Assembly (NCBI GenBank): GCA_046331565.1
Contig: JAXLQP010000001.1
Location: 434,001-498,000 of the forward strand
Direction: 5' to 3'
DNA length: 64,000 nucleotides
Source of the DNA: DASRDU01 sp046331565
GTDB taxonomy: Bacteria > Acidobacteriota > Blastocatellia > RBC074
The notes beneath the pieces were generated by a model. It did no database searches. It was not told the DNA's origin and saw only the letters and a list, made by a program, of their open reading frames with translations. The translations under genes were made by a program, and so were the position numbers. Below are positions 1 to 7,838 of the stretch, one piece after another. Each line of letters starts with the position of its first letter. Position 1 is the first letter of the stretch.

Positions 1-435
1 GTGGCGCTTGATCCTGACCTCGCGCCGGAGCACTGCCGCAATTTTCTGAAACTGGTCGAAACCCGGTGGTACGATCACACGGCATTTCACCGCGTCGTTC
101 CGGGCTTTATGGTGCAGGGAGGAATGGGCGAAACGCGCGCCGGGGGCGCGAAACATCCGGCTGATCGGTGGGTGCATACGCTCAAAGGTGAATTCAGTCA
201 GACGCGCAAACATCTGCGCGGAGTGCTTTCGATGGCCCGCGCCAGCGATCCCGATTCGGCGCTGACTTCGTTCTTTCTGATGCTGGCTCCGGCCCCGCAC
301 CTCGATGGCCAGTACACAATTTTCGGCAAGGTCGTTGACGGTTTTGAAGTGCTGGACAGAATGGAACAGGCGCTCCGCGACGGCGAAACCCCGCGCGAAC
401 GCATCGAACTGATTGAGGCTGTCATCAAACCCTGA
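1..435 (+). CDS. Peptidyl-prolyl cis-trans isomerase, cyclophilin type (5' end outside window)
   Basis: This is the C-terminal 144 residues of a cyclophilin, which catalyses cis-trans isomerisation of proline peptide bonds during protein folding. The cyclophilin core is visible: FHRVVPGFMVQGG (catalytic Arg and the FMVQGG signature), then LSMARASDPDS and SFFLMLAPAPHLDGQYTIFGKV, which line the active site in this family. The frame is open from base 1, and family members have one or more strands before the point where this one begins, so the true start lies upstream. Any signal peptide is therefore unseen, and a cytoplasmic or periplasmic location cannot be decided. The stop codon is at 433-435. 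The next gene, trpG, is separated by a long inverted repeat, so there is no sign of a shared operon. Confidence 0.9.
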   Translation: MALDPDLAPEHCRNFLKLVETRWYDHTAFHRVVPGFMVQGGMGETRAGGAKHPADRWVHTLKGEFSQTRKHLRGVLSMARASDPDSALTSFFLMLAPAPHLDGQYTIFGKVVDGFEVLDRMEQALRDGETPRERIELIEAVIKP

Positions 436-546
436 AGAGTGGTTAGTGGTCAGTGGTTAGTGGTTAGTGAAAAGAGGAAGGCATGATAAATCATCGGCTT
501 TATCACTCTTCACCAACCACTAACCACTGGCCACTAACCACTGACT
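436..546. repeat. Inverted repeat, TGGTTAGTGG word family
   Basis: The left arm (436-470) is built of repeated AGTGGTTAGTGG/TCAGTGG words and the right arm (510-546) of the complementary CCACTAACCACT words, with an unrelated spacer of about 40 bases between them. The transcript could fold into a long stem. The element starts right after the cyclophilin stop and ends 4 bases before the trpG start, so it also occupies the trpG leader and leaves little room for a Shine-Dalgarno sequence. Confidence 0.8.
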
Positions 547-550
547 CACT

Positions 551-1126
551 ATGATTCTGGTAATAGACAACTACGATTCATTCACTTACAACCTGGTGCA
601 GTATCTGGGCGAACTGGGAGCTGATCCGGTCGTGGCGCGCAATGATGAAATCACGATTGACGACATCAGCAATCTGTCGCCGCAGGGCATTGTGATTTCG
701 CCCGGCCCCTGCACGCCCGATCAGGCAGGCATTTCAATTGATGTGATTCGCCACTTTGCAGGCCGGATTCCGATGCTCGGCGTGTGTCTGGGGCATCAGG
801 CCATCGGGCAGGCTTTTGGCGGCCAGGTCGTGCGCGCGCCTTACCTGATGCACGGCAAGACGAGCGAAATTCTGCACGATGGCCGCACGATCTTTGCCGA
901 TCTGGAAATGCCTTTCACCGCCACGCGGTATCATTCGCTGATCGTTGACCGCGACACGCTGCCGGCTGAACTCGAAATTTCAGCCGAAACCAGCGACAAG
1001 CTGATTATGGGATTTCGTCACCGCAAATATCCGATTGAGGGCGTGCAGTTCCACCCGGAATCAATCATCACGTCGGCGGGAAAGAAACTGCTGGCAAATT
1101 TTCTGGCGATGACACGAAAGGGCTGA
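551..1126 (+). CDS. trpG: Glutamine amidotransferase of anthranilate / aminodeoxychorismate synthase
   Basis: The product is the glutaminase subunit that releases ammonia from glutamine for anthranilate synthase (tryptophan) or aminodeoxychorismate synthase (folate). At 191 residues it is the normal single-domain length. It begins with MILVIDNYDSFTYNLVQYL, typical of TrpG/PabA, and has the class I amidotransferase triad: the nucleophilic Cys in GVCLGHQAIG (about residue 79) and the His and Glu in GVQFHPESI near residue 170. The synthase subunit (TrpE/PabB) is not in this window. trpD lies 27 kb away on the other strand, so the trp genes are scattered. TrpG and PabA cannot be told apart by sequence, and one protein often serves both enzymes. 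The following small ORF begins only a few bases after the stop and is probably cotranscribed. Confidence 0.93.
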   Translation: MILVIDNYDSFTYNLVQYLGELGADPVVARNDEITIDDISNLSPQGIVISPGPCTPDQAGISIDVIRHFAGRIPMLGVCLGHQAIGQAFGGQVVRAPYLMHGKTSEILHDGRTIFADLEMPFTATRYHSLIVDRDTLPAELEISAETSDKLIMGFRHRKYPIEGVQFHPESIITSAGKKLLANFLAMTRKG

Positions 1127-1132
1127 TTGCCA

Positions 1133-1339
1133 ATGCTCGAAGACAACGAAACTGACCTGCCGAAATTCTTTGCCTGGGCGCGCCCCCGCGTTTACCGTGA
1201 GTTTGAAGCCCGCCTCAAAGCCGACCCGCAGCTTGATCCGAACTGGACTTTTTCGGACATCATGCAGGAACTGCTGGCCGAATACCGTCAGACACATCAG
1301 CCTCAGACCTCACCGGCCAGGATGGCCGACAAGGACTGA
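1133..1339 (+). CDS. Small uncharacterised protein downstream of trpG
   Basis: A 68-residue acidic protein is predicted from the ATG at 1133. A TTG six bases earlier is possible but less likely. It contains a helical-looking segment with ARPRVYREFEARL and WTFSDIMQELLAEYRQT, and has no signal peptide or membrane segment. The start lies seven bases after the trpG stop, so translation is probably coupled to trpG. I do not recognise the family. The tight linkage and normal codon use argue that it is a real gene, but no function can be assigned from the sequence. Confidence 0.5.
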   Translation: MLEDNETDLPKFFAWARPRVYREFEARLKADPQLDPNWTFSDIMQELLAEYRQTHQPQTSPARMADKD

Positions 1340-1357
1340 TGGCGCGGAATTATGTCC

Positions 1358-1492
1358 TCCACGAAGCCACACGAAGAAACACGAAGGAAAGAAAGTGAGA
1401 AGAGGCGAAAAGGGGAAGAGATGACGGTATGATTCTGAACTTCCCTGATTCCTTTTTCTTCTTCGTGCTGCTTCGTGTGGCTTTGTGGAAAA
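1358..1492. repeat. Inverted repeat, CACGAAG word family
   Basis: The left arm (about 1358-1391) reads as CCACGAAG, CCACACGAAG and AAACACGAAGG words. The right arm (about 1459-1492) is the complement, ending CTTCGTGTGGCTTTGTGG. The spacer is purine-rich with GAAGAGGCGAAAAGG words that recur in other elements here. It separates the trpG unit (plus strand) from the convergent DUF4197 gene and could act as a bidirectional transcription barrier. Confidence 0.8.
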
Positions 1493-1544
1493 AAATCAGC
1501 CTGGCTTTCATCGCCGCGCAGGTTCGTTTGAGTGACGCTCTGAA

Positions 1545-2246
1545 TCAGCGGCCAAAAACGTCCTTGAGGATGCTGGTCACGCGGGCCATCGGATCCTTGC
1601 GAATCTTCTTTTCTTCCTCACCAATCATATAAAACAGACCGTTGATGGCGGCGGTGGTGACGTATTCATCAATGTCCACGGCGAGCGAACTGGCAAACGG
1701 AATGTTCTGATAACGTCCGACCAGATCCTTGTACTGCCGGGTTGCGCCGACTTCGTTCATGCTTTTTTCGATGATCGGACGGAACGCGGTCGAAAGCTGC
1801 GCCGAGGTTTTGCTCTTGAAATAATTCGTCGCCGCCGTGTCGCCGCCGGTCAGAATCTGGCGCGCATCATTAAAGGTCATCTGTTTGATCGCATCCACAA
1901 AGATTCTGGCGGCCTGCGGCGCGGCCTTTTCAGCGGCGCGATTCATGCTCAGCACAAACTCGTCCACCTGCGGCCCGAATCCGGCGACTCGCAAACCCTT
2001 CTCAAAAGTTTGCAGCTTTTTTGGCATCAGAATTTTGATGGCCAGGTTTTTGAAATAACCATCGAGCCGCCCGGTTTTGGTGACGGCGTTATCGGTGCCA
2101 ATGCGCAGGGCTTCCTTCAGACCGGTGATGATTTTGTCTTCGCTGGCGGCGGCCTGCGTAGCTGGTTTGCGGGTTCGGGTCTGCGCTTCGGCGGCGCTGA
2201 ACAGGGAGAGGAGAATGCAGGAAAGAATGATTATTCTGAGTTTCAT
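1545..2246 (-). CDS. DUF4197 family secreted protein
   Basis: A 233-residue protein with a clear Sec signal peptide (IIILSCILLSLFSAAEAQ, cleavage likely after AEA), so it is predicted to be periplasmic or outer-membrane associated. The mature part fits the DUF4197 family: an N-terminal GLKEALRIGTDNAV segment, then YFKNLAIKILMPKKLQ, a central LTGGDTAATNYFKSKTSAQL motif, and a C-terminal VDIDEYVTTAAINGLFYMIGEEEKKIR stretch. The biochemical role of DUF4197 is unknown. The gene stands alone between two inverted repeats and converges on the trpG unit. The start ATG at 2246 is preceded on its strand by AAAAAGGAG, a good ribosome-binding site. The assignment rests on remembered family motifs. Confidence 0.85.
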   Translation of the reverse strand: MKLRIIILSCILLSLFSAAEAQTRTRKPATQAAASEDKIITGLKEALRIGTDNAVTKTGRLDGYFKNLAIKILMPKKLQTFEKGLRVAGFGPQVDEFVLSMNRAAEKAAPQAARIFVDAIKQMTFNDARQILTGGDTAATNYFKSKTSAQLSTAFRPIIEKSMNEVGATRQYKDLVGRYQNIPFASSLAVDIDEYVTTAAINGLFYMIGEEEKKIRKDPMARVTSILKDVFGR

Positions 2247-2350
2247 GTGGACTCCTTTTTACTGAAAACGGCAGGGGGGAAATTGAGGGCGCACTCATCT
2301 TAGGTGCGCGCTCCAGGCAAGTCAACGCAGGCTCCGGGCCTGTTCAGTGG

Positions 2351-2385
2351 CCTGGGTACGCACGCTTCCAGCGTGCGTACCCAGG
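2351..2385. repeat. Perfect 16-bp hairpin upstream of ispG
   Basis: A perfect inverted repeat with stem CCTGGGTACGCACGCT, loop TCC and the complementary arm. It lies between the divergent DUF4197 and ispG genes, 23 bases before the candidate ispG -35 box. No T-run follows, so it is not a conventional terminator for a known gene. Confidence 0.85.
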
Positions 2386-2408
2386 CGGATGAATTGAACC
2401 TGGCCTGT

Positions 2409-2437
2409 TTGCCAATCACCAGGGCGTTACATAGAAT
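2409..2437 (+). promoter_or_regulatory. Candidate sigma-70 promoter of ispG
   Basis: TTGCCA at 2409-2414 and TAGAAT at 2432-2437 are separated by 17 bases and lie about 50 bases upstream of the ispG ATG. The match to TTGACA/TATAAT is good but is read by eye only. Confidence 0.5.
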
Positions 2438-2485
2438 GCGATTTACCGTTTCAATTCAGGCTTCTCTCTTTTTTCAGCAGACACT

Positions 2486-3709
<1,224 letters not shown>

Positions 3710-3782
3710 ACTGAATCGGTTTCAGAACAGACCACAGATGACACTGATTCAGCGGATCAACGCTGATCTGTCGCATCAGCAA

Positions 3783-3827
3783 CAGGGCCGAAAATCGCGC
3801 GTGCGGATTTTCGGCCCTGAGTTTTTT
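3783..3827 (+). terminator. Intrinsic terminator of ispG
   Basis: A perfect 14-bp stem (CAGGGCCGAAAATC at 3783-3796 and its complement at 3806-3819) is followed by GAGTTTTTT. It has the right form for Rho-independent termination of ispG, 75 bases after its stop. Upstream of it (3730-3780) is half of a repeat word seen again near 41.2 kb (ACCACAGATGACAC). Confidence 0.9.
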
Positions 3828-3848
3828 GATTGCGAATTGTCCGTTGAG

Positions 3849-4100
3849 TTACCAGCGATGCCTGCGATGCCGGGGGCCGCGTCCGTCCCAACGCCCGTCC
3901 CGTGCATCGTGGCCGTTGACGAACTTCCGTGCTTTTTTCATCTGACCCGGAGGCACATGATTTCTGTCCCACCTGTGCCCGTGTCCCTGCCCGCGCCCGC
4001 GTCCGTGACCCGGATCAGCCATTGCTGAACTGAAGCCGAACGACAACACCATCAGAATTGAAAGCGACAGCACCAGCCGCCGATTGAATTGTCTGAGCAT
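3849..4100 (-). CDS. Small secreted Gly/His/Arg-rich protein
   Basis: Using the ATG at 4100, which has an AGGAG site just upstream, the product is 83 residues. A longer reading back to 4169 exists but lacks such a site. The N-terminus is a signal peptide (LVLSLSILMVLSFGFSSAMA) and the mature part begins with PGHGRGRGQGHGHR, then VPPGQMKKARKFVNGHDAR, ending in GPRHRRHRW. The low-complexity basic composition suggests a periplasmic metal- or polyanion-binding protein, but this is only inference. An IS element sits 65 bases upstream of the start, so it may have displaced or replaced the promoter. Confidence 0.6.
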   Translation of the reverse strand: MLRQFNRRLVLSLSILMVLSFGFSSAMADPGHGRGRGQGHGHRWDRNHVPPGQMKKARKFVNGHDARDGRWDGRGPRHRRHRW

Positions 4101-4164
4101 AATTTTCTCCTGTGACAATGTTGCTGCAAACAGTCGGGGCCGGGAGAGTACGATTGCTATTGTA

Positions 4165-5642
4165 GTCATCCCTGAAAAAGTCGCGCCTCAAATAGCGGCA
4201 AAACAGCCGGTTCGGCGCTGGAAGCCAGTGAGCGGCTTGAAAACGATCTCTGAGAGCCAGTTTTGCAGGTCACAAGAGAAAGCTCGCAAGAGCTTCCTCA
4301 GATTGAACCCGCAGCCCGACAAGATCGCGTTGATCCGGTCGCCTTCTTTGCCTTTGAGGTGATTGCGGCACAGACCGTGATCGTGTTTGTCGTGACCGAT
4401 GACCGGTTCAATCGCATTGCGGCGTTTGAGGAGCTTCTTCAATGTCCCAGTCGCTTTGTGTTGGCCGGTGATATGAACTTTGACATCCTCAGGATGATGC
4501 GCTTTGCCGCGGTAGCCGCGATCAACGAACGCCTCTTTCGGTCTGACACCTGTCAGCCGTTCGATTTGATCGATCGTGGGTTTGAGTGTCGCGCCGTCGT
4601 AAGGATTGTCGTGATGCGCCTCGATCGCAACAATCCAGTTGCTTTTTGAGGTGGTCGCAATTGCGGCTTTGCAGCCGAATTCATACCTCTTGTGAGCTTT
4701 GCCCTTAGCAATGCACTCGACCTCGGGGGCGTGGACACTGTAGAGCTTTGGTGAGTCGTTCTTCTCTTGTCTGTGAATGCGCGCGGCAGTGGTCAGTAGT
4801 TCTTTGAATCTCGGCGATGGCTTGGGGTGCTTGCGTTCGACATCGCGCAGCACACGGCCCAGATAGTTGCGCAATTTCCTGGTCTCTTTCCTGGCCCGTT
4901 TGATTTGTTGTGCGCGGGCGTAGCGGCTCTGATCATAGAGCGCCTTCTTACCGACGCGCCGGTAGCTCTGGCGCAGTTTGACTGAGGCTTTCTGAGCCTC
5001 CCGCGCCACCGCCACCCGAGCCTTCTCATAGAGTCGCGCATCGGTCGGAAAGGCAATCGCTTTTTCCTGGACGGTCGTGTCGATGTTGACCCGCTCGAGA
5101 TCTTTCGCCTTGAGTGCGCCTGCACGTTGCGCGCTCGAAAGAATCTCTTTGAGCATCTTCTCGACGCCATCGGCCTTGATCCGCTGTCGCCATTTGACCA
5201 GGGAAGTCGGATGACAGGGGAACTCGTGCTGAAAGTACTCGTAGCCACAGAAGTATTGCCAGTAGGGATTCTCAACCCACTTCTCGACCACCGACTCGTC
5301 GCTCTCGTGGCAGGCGTGCTTGAGGTAGTGCAGCCCGACCAGCAACCGGATCGGTATTCCGGGCCGCCCCATCTCTTCCGAGTAGAAGGAGCCGAACTCA
5401 CGCTCGAAGTAGCTCCAGTCAATCTGCTGCGCGAGCCGGAACAGCGGATGCTTCGGATTGAGTTGTTGGTCGAGCCGAGCTTGATAGAGGCTCTCTGGCA
5501 GGCTCTGCGCCTGACTGTCACGAGGTTTCATTCGCTTTCACCAGGTTTTGCAAGGTTTTTACCACTTTCTTGCAATTCTACGCGGTGTGGTTCTCGCTGA
5601 ACATGCCGTTTTTATTGGCTTTTACACTTTTTCAGGGACGAC
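4165..5642 (-). mobile_element. Complete 1478-bp insertion sequence, IS5-type
   Basis: The ends are imperfect 16-bp inverted repeats: GTCATCCCTGAAAAAG at the left and GTCGTCCCTGAAAAAG read inward from the right, with one mismatch. Both sides carry the same 7-bp direct repeat TATTGTA (4158-4164 and 5643-5649), as expected for a target-site duplication. The single ORF on the minus strand nearly fills the element. Intact ORF, near-identical ends and intact target duplication suggest recent insertion. Removing the element rejoins a 17-bp palindrome around the insertion point (see findings). Confidence 0.93.
4188..5531 (-). CDS. Transposase, IS5-type DDE with DUF772 N-terminus
   Basis: The 447-residue product has the N-terminal DUF772-like region (LDQQLNPKHPLFRLAQQIDW, then GRPGIPIRLLVGLHYLKHA and a YFQHEFPCHPTSLVKWR motif) and a DDE nuclease core. 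Likely catalytic residues are the first Asp in VNIDTTVQEKAI (about residue 151), the second in AFVDRGYRG (about 340), and the Glu in NAIEPVIGHDKHDHGLCRN (about 375). A basic helical insert rich in Arg/Lys lies between the first and second Asp. No frameshift or internal stop is present, so the enzyme is predicted to be active. The exact IS5 subgroup would need a database comparison. Confidence 0.93.
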   Translation of the reverse strand: MKPRDSQAQSLPESLYQARLDQQLNPKHPLFRLAQQIDWSYFEREFGSFYSEEMGRPGIPIRLLVGLHYLKHACHESDESVVEKWVENPYWQYFCGYEYFQHEFPCHPTSLVKWRQRIKADGVEKMLKEILSSAQRAGALKAKDLERVNIDTTVQEKAIAFPTDARLYEKARVAVAREAQKASVKLRQSYRRVGKKALYDQSRYARAQQIKRARKETRKLRNYLGRVLRDVERKHPKPSPRFKELLTTAARIHRQEKNDSPKLYSVHAPEVECIAKGKAHKRYEFGCKAAIATTSKSNWIVAIEAHHDNPYDGATLKPTIDQIERLTGVRPKEAFVDRGYRGKAHHPEDVKVHITGQHKATGTLKKLLKRRNAIEPVIGHDKHDHGLCRNHLKGKEGDRINAILSGCGFNLRKLLRAFSCDLQNWLSEIVFKPLTGFQRRTGCFAAI

Positions 5643-5690
5643 TATTGTACCCTCCCGGCCCGGTGCGCGAAGCAATTTAATCAGCGCGGA

Positions 5691-6260
5691 CTAAAAGACC
5701 GGCTTGTGCTGTTTGTGTCTGATCCAGGAGTAAAGCGCGCCGCCGCCGCCGCCCACGATTGCGCCAATCGCCGCGCCTTTTTTGCCGCCCGCGATGCCGC
5801 CGATAACCGCGCCGGTCGCCGCGCCGCCGCCAATGACGATGGCGTTTTTCATCGTCTTACTCATGCCGCGCTTCTGTTCGACGCGCGGTTCATAGCGATC
5901 ATTTTCTGACGGCGAATGGCTGACCGTGCGGCTTTCGTTGCGCGCCTGCGGATTCACCACACGCGGTCTGGTCGCCACCGGAGTGGCAACTTCAGCCGGA
6001 GCCGCAGAAACGGGGCTGCTCGACAACGCAGAGCGCGAAGTCAGCACATTCTGCGGCTCAGGACTGAATGCGGTAACTGAGTTTGTGCCAGCCGTGACGG
6101 GCTGAAAATTGCTGGCCGGAATCGCTGGCATATTCAGCGCCTGCGGTGCGGTCAGGTCACTTTGCGCGTGACGTGAAGTGAAGGCCGAAGCGGCCCATCC
6201 GGCAGTAGCCGCAAGCACGGCCACAAGAATAATTGATGAAAACCTGTCGAGTCTGGTCAT
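5691..6260 (-). CDS. Membrane-anchored glycine-zipper protein
   Basis: A 189-residue protein with an N-terminal hydrophobic anchor (FSSIILVAVLAATAGWAASAF), a long Ala/Pro/Ser-rich variable region and a C-terminal glycine-zipper segment (IGGGAATGAVIGGIAGG followed by GAAIGAIVGGGGGALYSW). Such YMGG-type zippers are common in envelope proteins that insert into or associate with membranes. The specific job here is unknown. The gene is preceded by AGGAG close to the ATG at 6260 and is followed downstream by the palindrome that the IS disrupted, so that palindrome may have been its transcription end. Confidence 0.7.
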   Translation of the reverse strand: MTRLDRFSSIILVAVLAATAGWAASAFTSRHAQSDLTAPQALNMPAIPASNFQPVTAGTNSVTAFSPEPQNVLTSRSALSSSPVSAAPAEVATPVATRPRVVNPQARNESRTVSHSPSENDRYEPRVEQKRGMSKTMKNAIVIGGGAATGAVIGGIAGGKKGAAIGAIVGGGGGALYSWIRHKQHKPVF

Positions 6261-6388
6261 GGGATCGTCTCCTTTCGCGGCACTGATATAACAAGCCGCG
6301 TGCCAGTTCGCGCCGCTTATTCAAAACAGCAGAAACGCCAGTAAAAACAGAGTATTGGGGAATTGAAGGAAAAAGCAGGCAGGGTTTT

Positions 6389-6475
6389 GCGTCAGTCAGT
6401 CAACACCAAATGGGATAACTGACTGACGCAATGACGCGATGTGAAGGTTCGCCAGGCTGCCAGCCTGGCGAACCT
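6389..6475. repeat. Two adjacent hairpins
   Basis: GCGTCAGTCAGT (6389-6400) pairs with its complement at 6418-6429. AGGTTCGCCAGGCTG (6445-6459) pairs with its exact complement at 6461-6475. They lie after the stop of the minus-strand ChaN-like gene and could terminate its transcription, although neither is followed by a clear T-run. Confidence 0.75.
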
Positions 6476-6485
6476 CCAGGCCGGA

Positions 6486-7454
6486 TTATTTTTCTGACTT
6501 CGCGTGTTTCGGCTTGAGCGTAAAGACCAGGTAATCGCCGCGCTCGCGGTATTCGTCAGGCTTGACGTTGTCGAGGTCTTCAACCGGAATGACCGAAACC
6601 ACTTTGACCTTTGCGCCGGGCAGTCGCTGAATCGTACGGGCCGCCGTGCCGAGGCGGTAATCGCTGTGAAATGCGCCGTTGTAATGCACGATCAGAGGTT
6701 TCTGGCCTGAAGCGTTCTGCCACGCGGCGGCGATTGATTCGGCCATGGTTTCATCCTTGATGCACTGCGCCTGGTAAACTTTTTCGATCATCGCCTTGCT
6801 GGCTTCGTCCGGTTCCTTCTTCTCGCCGTTGTTCTGTCCGGGATGGCCGCTCATCGCTTCGACGAACTTTTTGTAATAGTCGTCCATCGGGCAAGTCATC
6901 TGTTTGGCAACAAAGCCGCGTTCCTCTGCCGGGAGCTTGTCAACTTCGCCAATGCCTGATCTAGCTACCTGCGAAGCGTATCGGCGCGGCACGTTGCCCG
7001 CGATGACGCGCCAGCCGTGAATCTTTGCAAGCTCGATGATGGGGCGGTAATCGGTCGCGTACCGCGGCCAGGGGCGCGACTTTTTCAGAAATTCGTCTTC
7101 GGTAATTTTTCCGGCCAGATAATCATCAAGTACCGGTTGCACGTCGCGCTCGAACATTTCCAGGGCAACGACTACCGGCGCGCTGCCGCGTCGTCGCAGC
7201 AGGCCTTCGAGAACGGCGCGCTCCAGCCGGTGCGTGTTCGGGTCATCGTGCTGCTCACCGACAAAGACCACATCGGCCCTGGCCAGTTCAGCGAGCATCG
7301 TTTCAAAGTCACTGAATTTTTTCTCGCCCGACAGGTAAGTGCGCTGCGGCACATAAGTCGCTTCAGCGCCGGAAGGCTGCTGCGCCGCCGCAGTCAGAGT
7401 GAAGATCGAAACCAGAAAGACAAGCGTCAGTAAAGACCAGAATAGTTTTTGCAT
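6486..7454 (-). CDS. ChaN/DUF399-family secreted protein
   Basis: A 322-residue protein with a Sec signal peptide (LTLVFLVSIFTLTAAAQ). The mature protein matches the ChaN-like family, of which the best studied member is a haem-binding lipoprotein proposed to act in iron uptake. Family motifs are DVVFVGEQHDDPNTHRLE (about residue 62), VVVALEMFERDVQPVLDDYL, SRPWPRYATDYRPIIELAK and a C-terminal LIVHYNGAFHSDYRLGTA segment. No lipobox cysteine is visible, so it is probably soluble in the periplasm rather than a lipoprotein. The gene is monocistronic with a promoter-like sequence upstream. Confidence 0.85.
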   Translation of the reverse strand: MQKLFWSLLTLVFLVSIFTLTAAAQQPSGAEATYVPQRTYLSGEKKFSDFETMLAELARADVVFVGEQHDDPNTHRLERAVLEGLLRRRGSAPVVVALEMFERDVQPVLDDYLAGKITEDEFLKKSRPWPRYATDYRPIIELAKIHGWRVIAGNVPRRYASQVARSGIGEVDKLPAEERGFVAKQMTCPMDDYYKKFVEAMSGHPGQNNGEKKEPDEASKAMIEKVYQAQCIKDETMAESIAAAWQNASGQKPLIVHYNGAFHSDYRLGTAARTIQRLPGAKVKVVSVIPVEDLDNVKPDEYRERGDYLVFTLKPKHAKSEK

Positions 7455-7523
7455 ATCGCTCCTGGCAGGTCGTTTACCTGCAATCAGACGTTCGCGGAAG
7501 ACACCGGATTAAATTCGCGCCCC

Positions 7524-7553
7524 AGTATAATTGCTCAGGCGCGCATCTGTGAA
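7524..7553 (-). promoter_or_regulatory. Candidate promoter of the ChaN-like gene
   Basis: On the minus strand, TTCACA (7548-7553) and TATACT (7524-7529) are 18 bases apart and about 70 bases upstream of the ATG at 7454. The same bases on the plus strand contain TATAAT (7526-7531), which could serve a rightward transcript, but I see no good -35 for it. Confidence 0.4.
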
Positions 7554-7577
7554 ATCGCCAGTTCACCCGCTCGTTAA

Positions 7578-7825
7578 TTATTCAATCACTGCGTCCGGCC
7601 TCGAATTTTCGAGGCTGAAATTATTTTTGCGAGGCCTTACAGTTTTGTCTGCCGGTTCCAGCTTATGCAGGTGAGAGCAGTTCACGGCAACAACCGATTT
7701 GCCCGATGGCTCTGGGGTTAACAAAGGGTGATGAGGTCGCTGATTGAATGTTCTCAGCCAGGCATGCGTCTGGCTCAATGGGGCAGAGATGCGAGCTGTT
7801 CCGGCTGGGGCAGCTCGCTTTTTTT
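7578..7825 (+). ncRNA. Possible non-coding RNA ending in a plus-strand terminator
   Basis: No coding sequence is convincing between 7455 and 7838 (384 bases), yet the plus strand ends in a strong intrinsic terminator with no gene in front of it. Upstream are a GCCTCG/CGAGGC hairpin (7598-7615) and a long-range pairing of 7649-7653 and 7658-7662 with 7809-7813 and 7804-7808 (10 bp with a 4-base bulge) that would close a roughly 165-nt RNA and overlaps one side of the terminator. I could not match it to 6S, SRP, tmRNA or a known riboswitch. The 5' end is undefined. Confidence 0.3.
7791..7825 (+). terminator. Orphan intrinsic terminator, plus strand
   Basis: GCGAGCTG (7791-7798) pairs with CAGCTCGC (7811-7818), followed immediately by seven T residues. 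On the other strand the hairpin is preceded by A residues and lacks a T tail, so it does not serve the kinase gene that ends at 7839. No plus-strand gene precedes it. Confidence 0.8.
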
Positions 7826-7838
7826 ATGGCTGCCGCCG

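Noticed and set aside
3849..4169. Longer version of the Gly/His-rich protein starting within 4 bases of the IS end
   Set aside because: The ATG at 4100 has a proper ribosome-binding site and begins a signal peptide; the extension crosses the target duplication.
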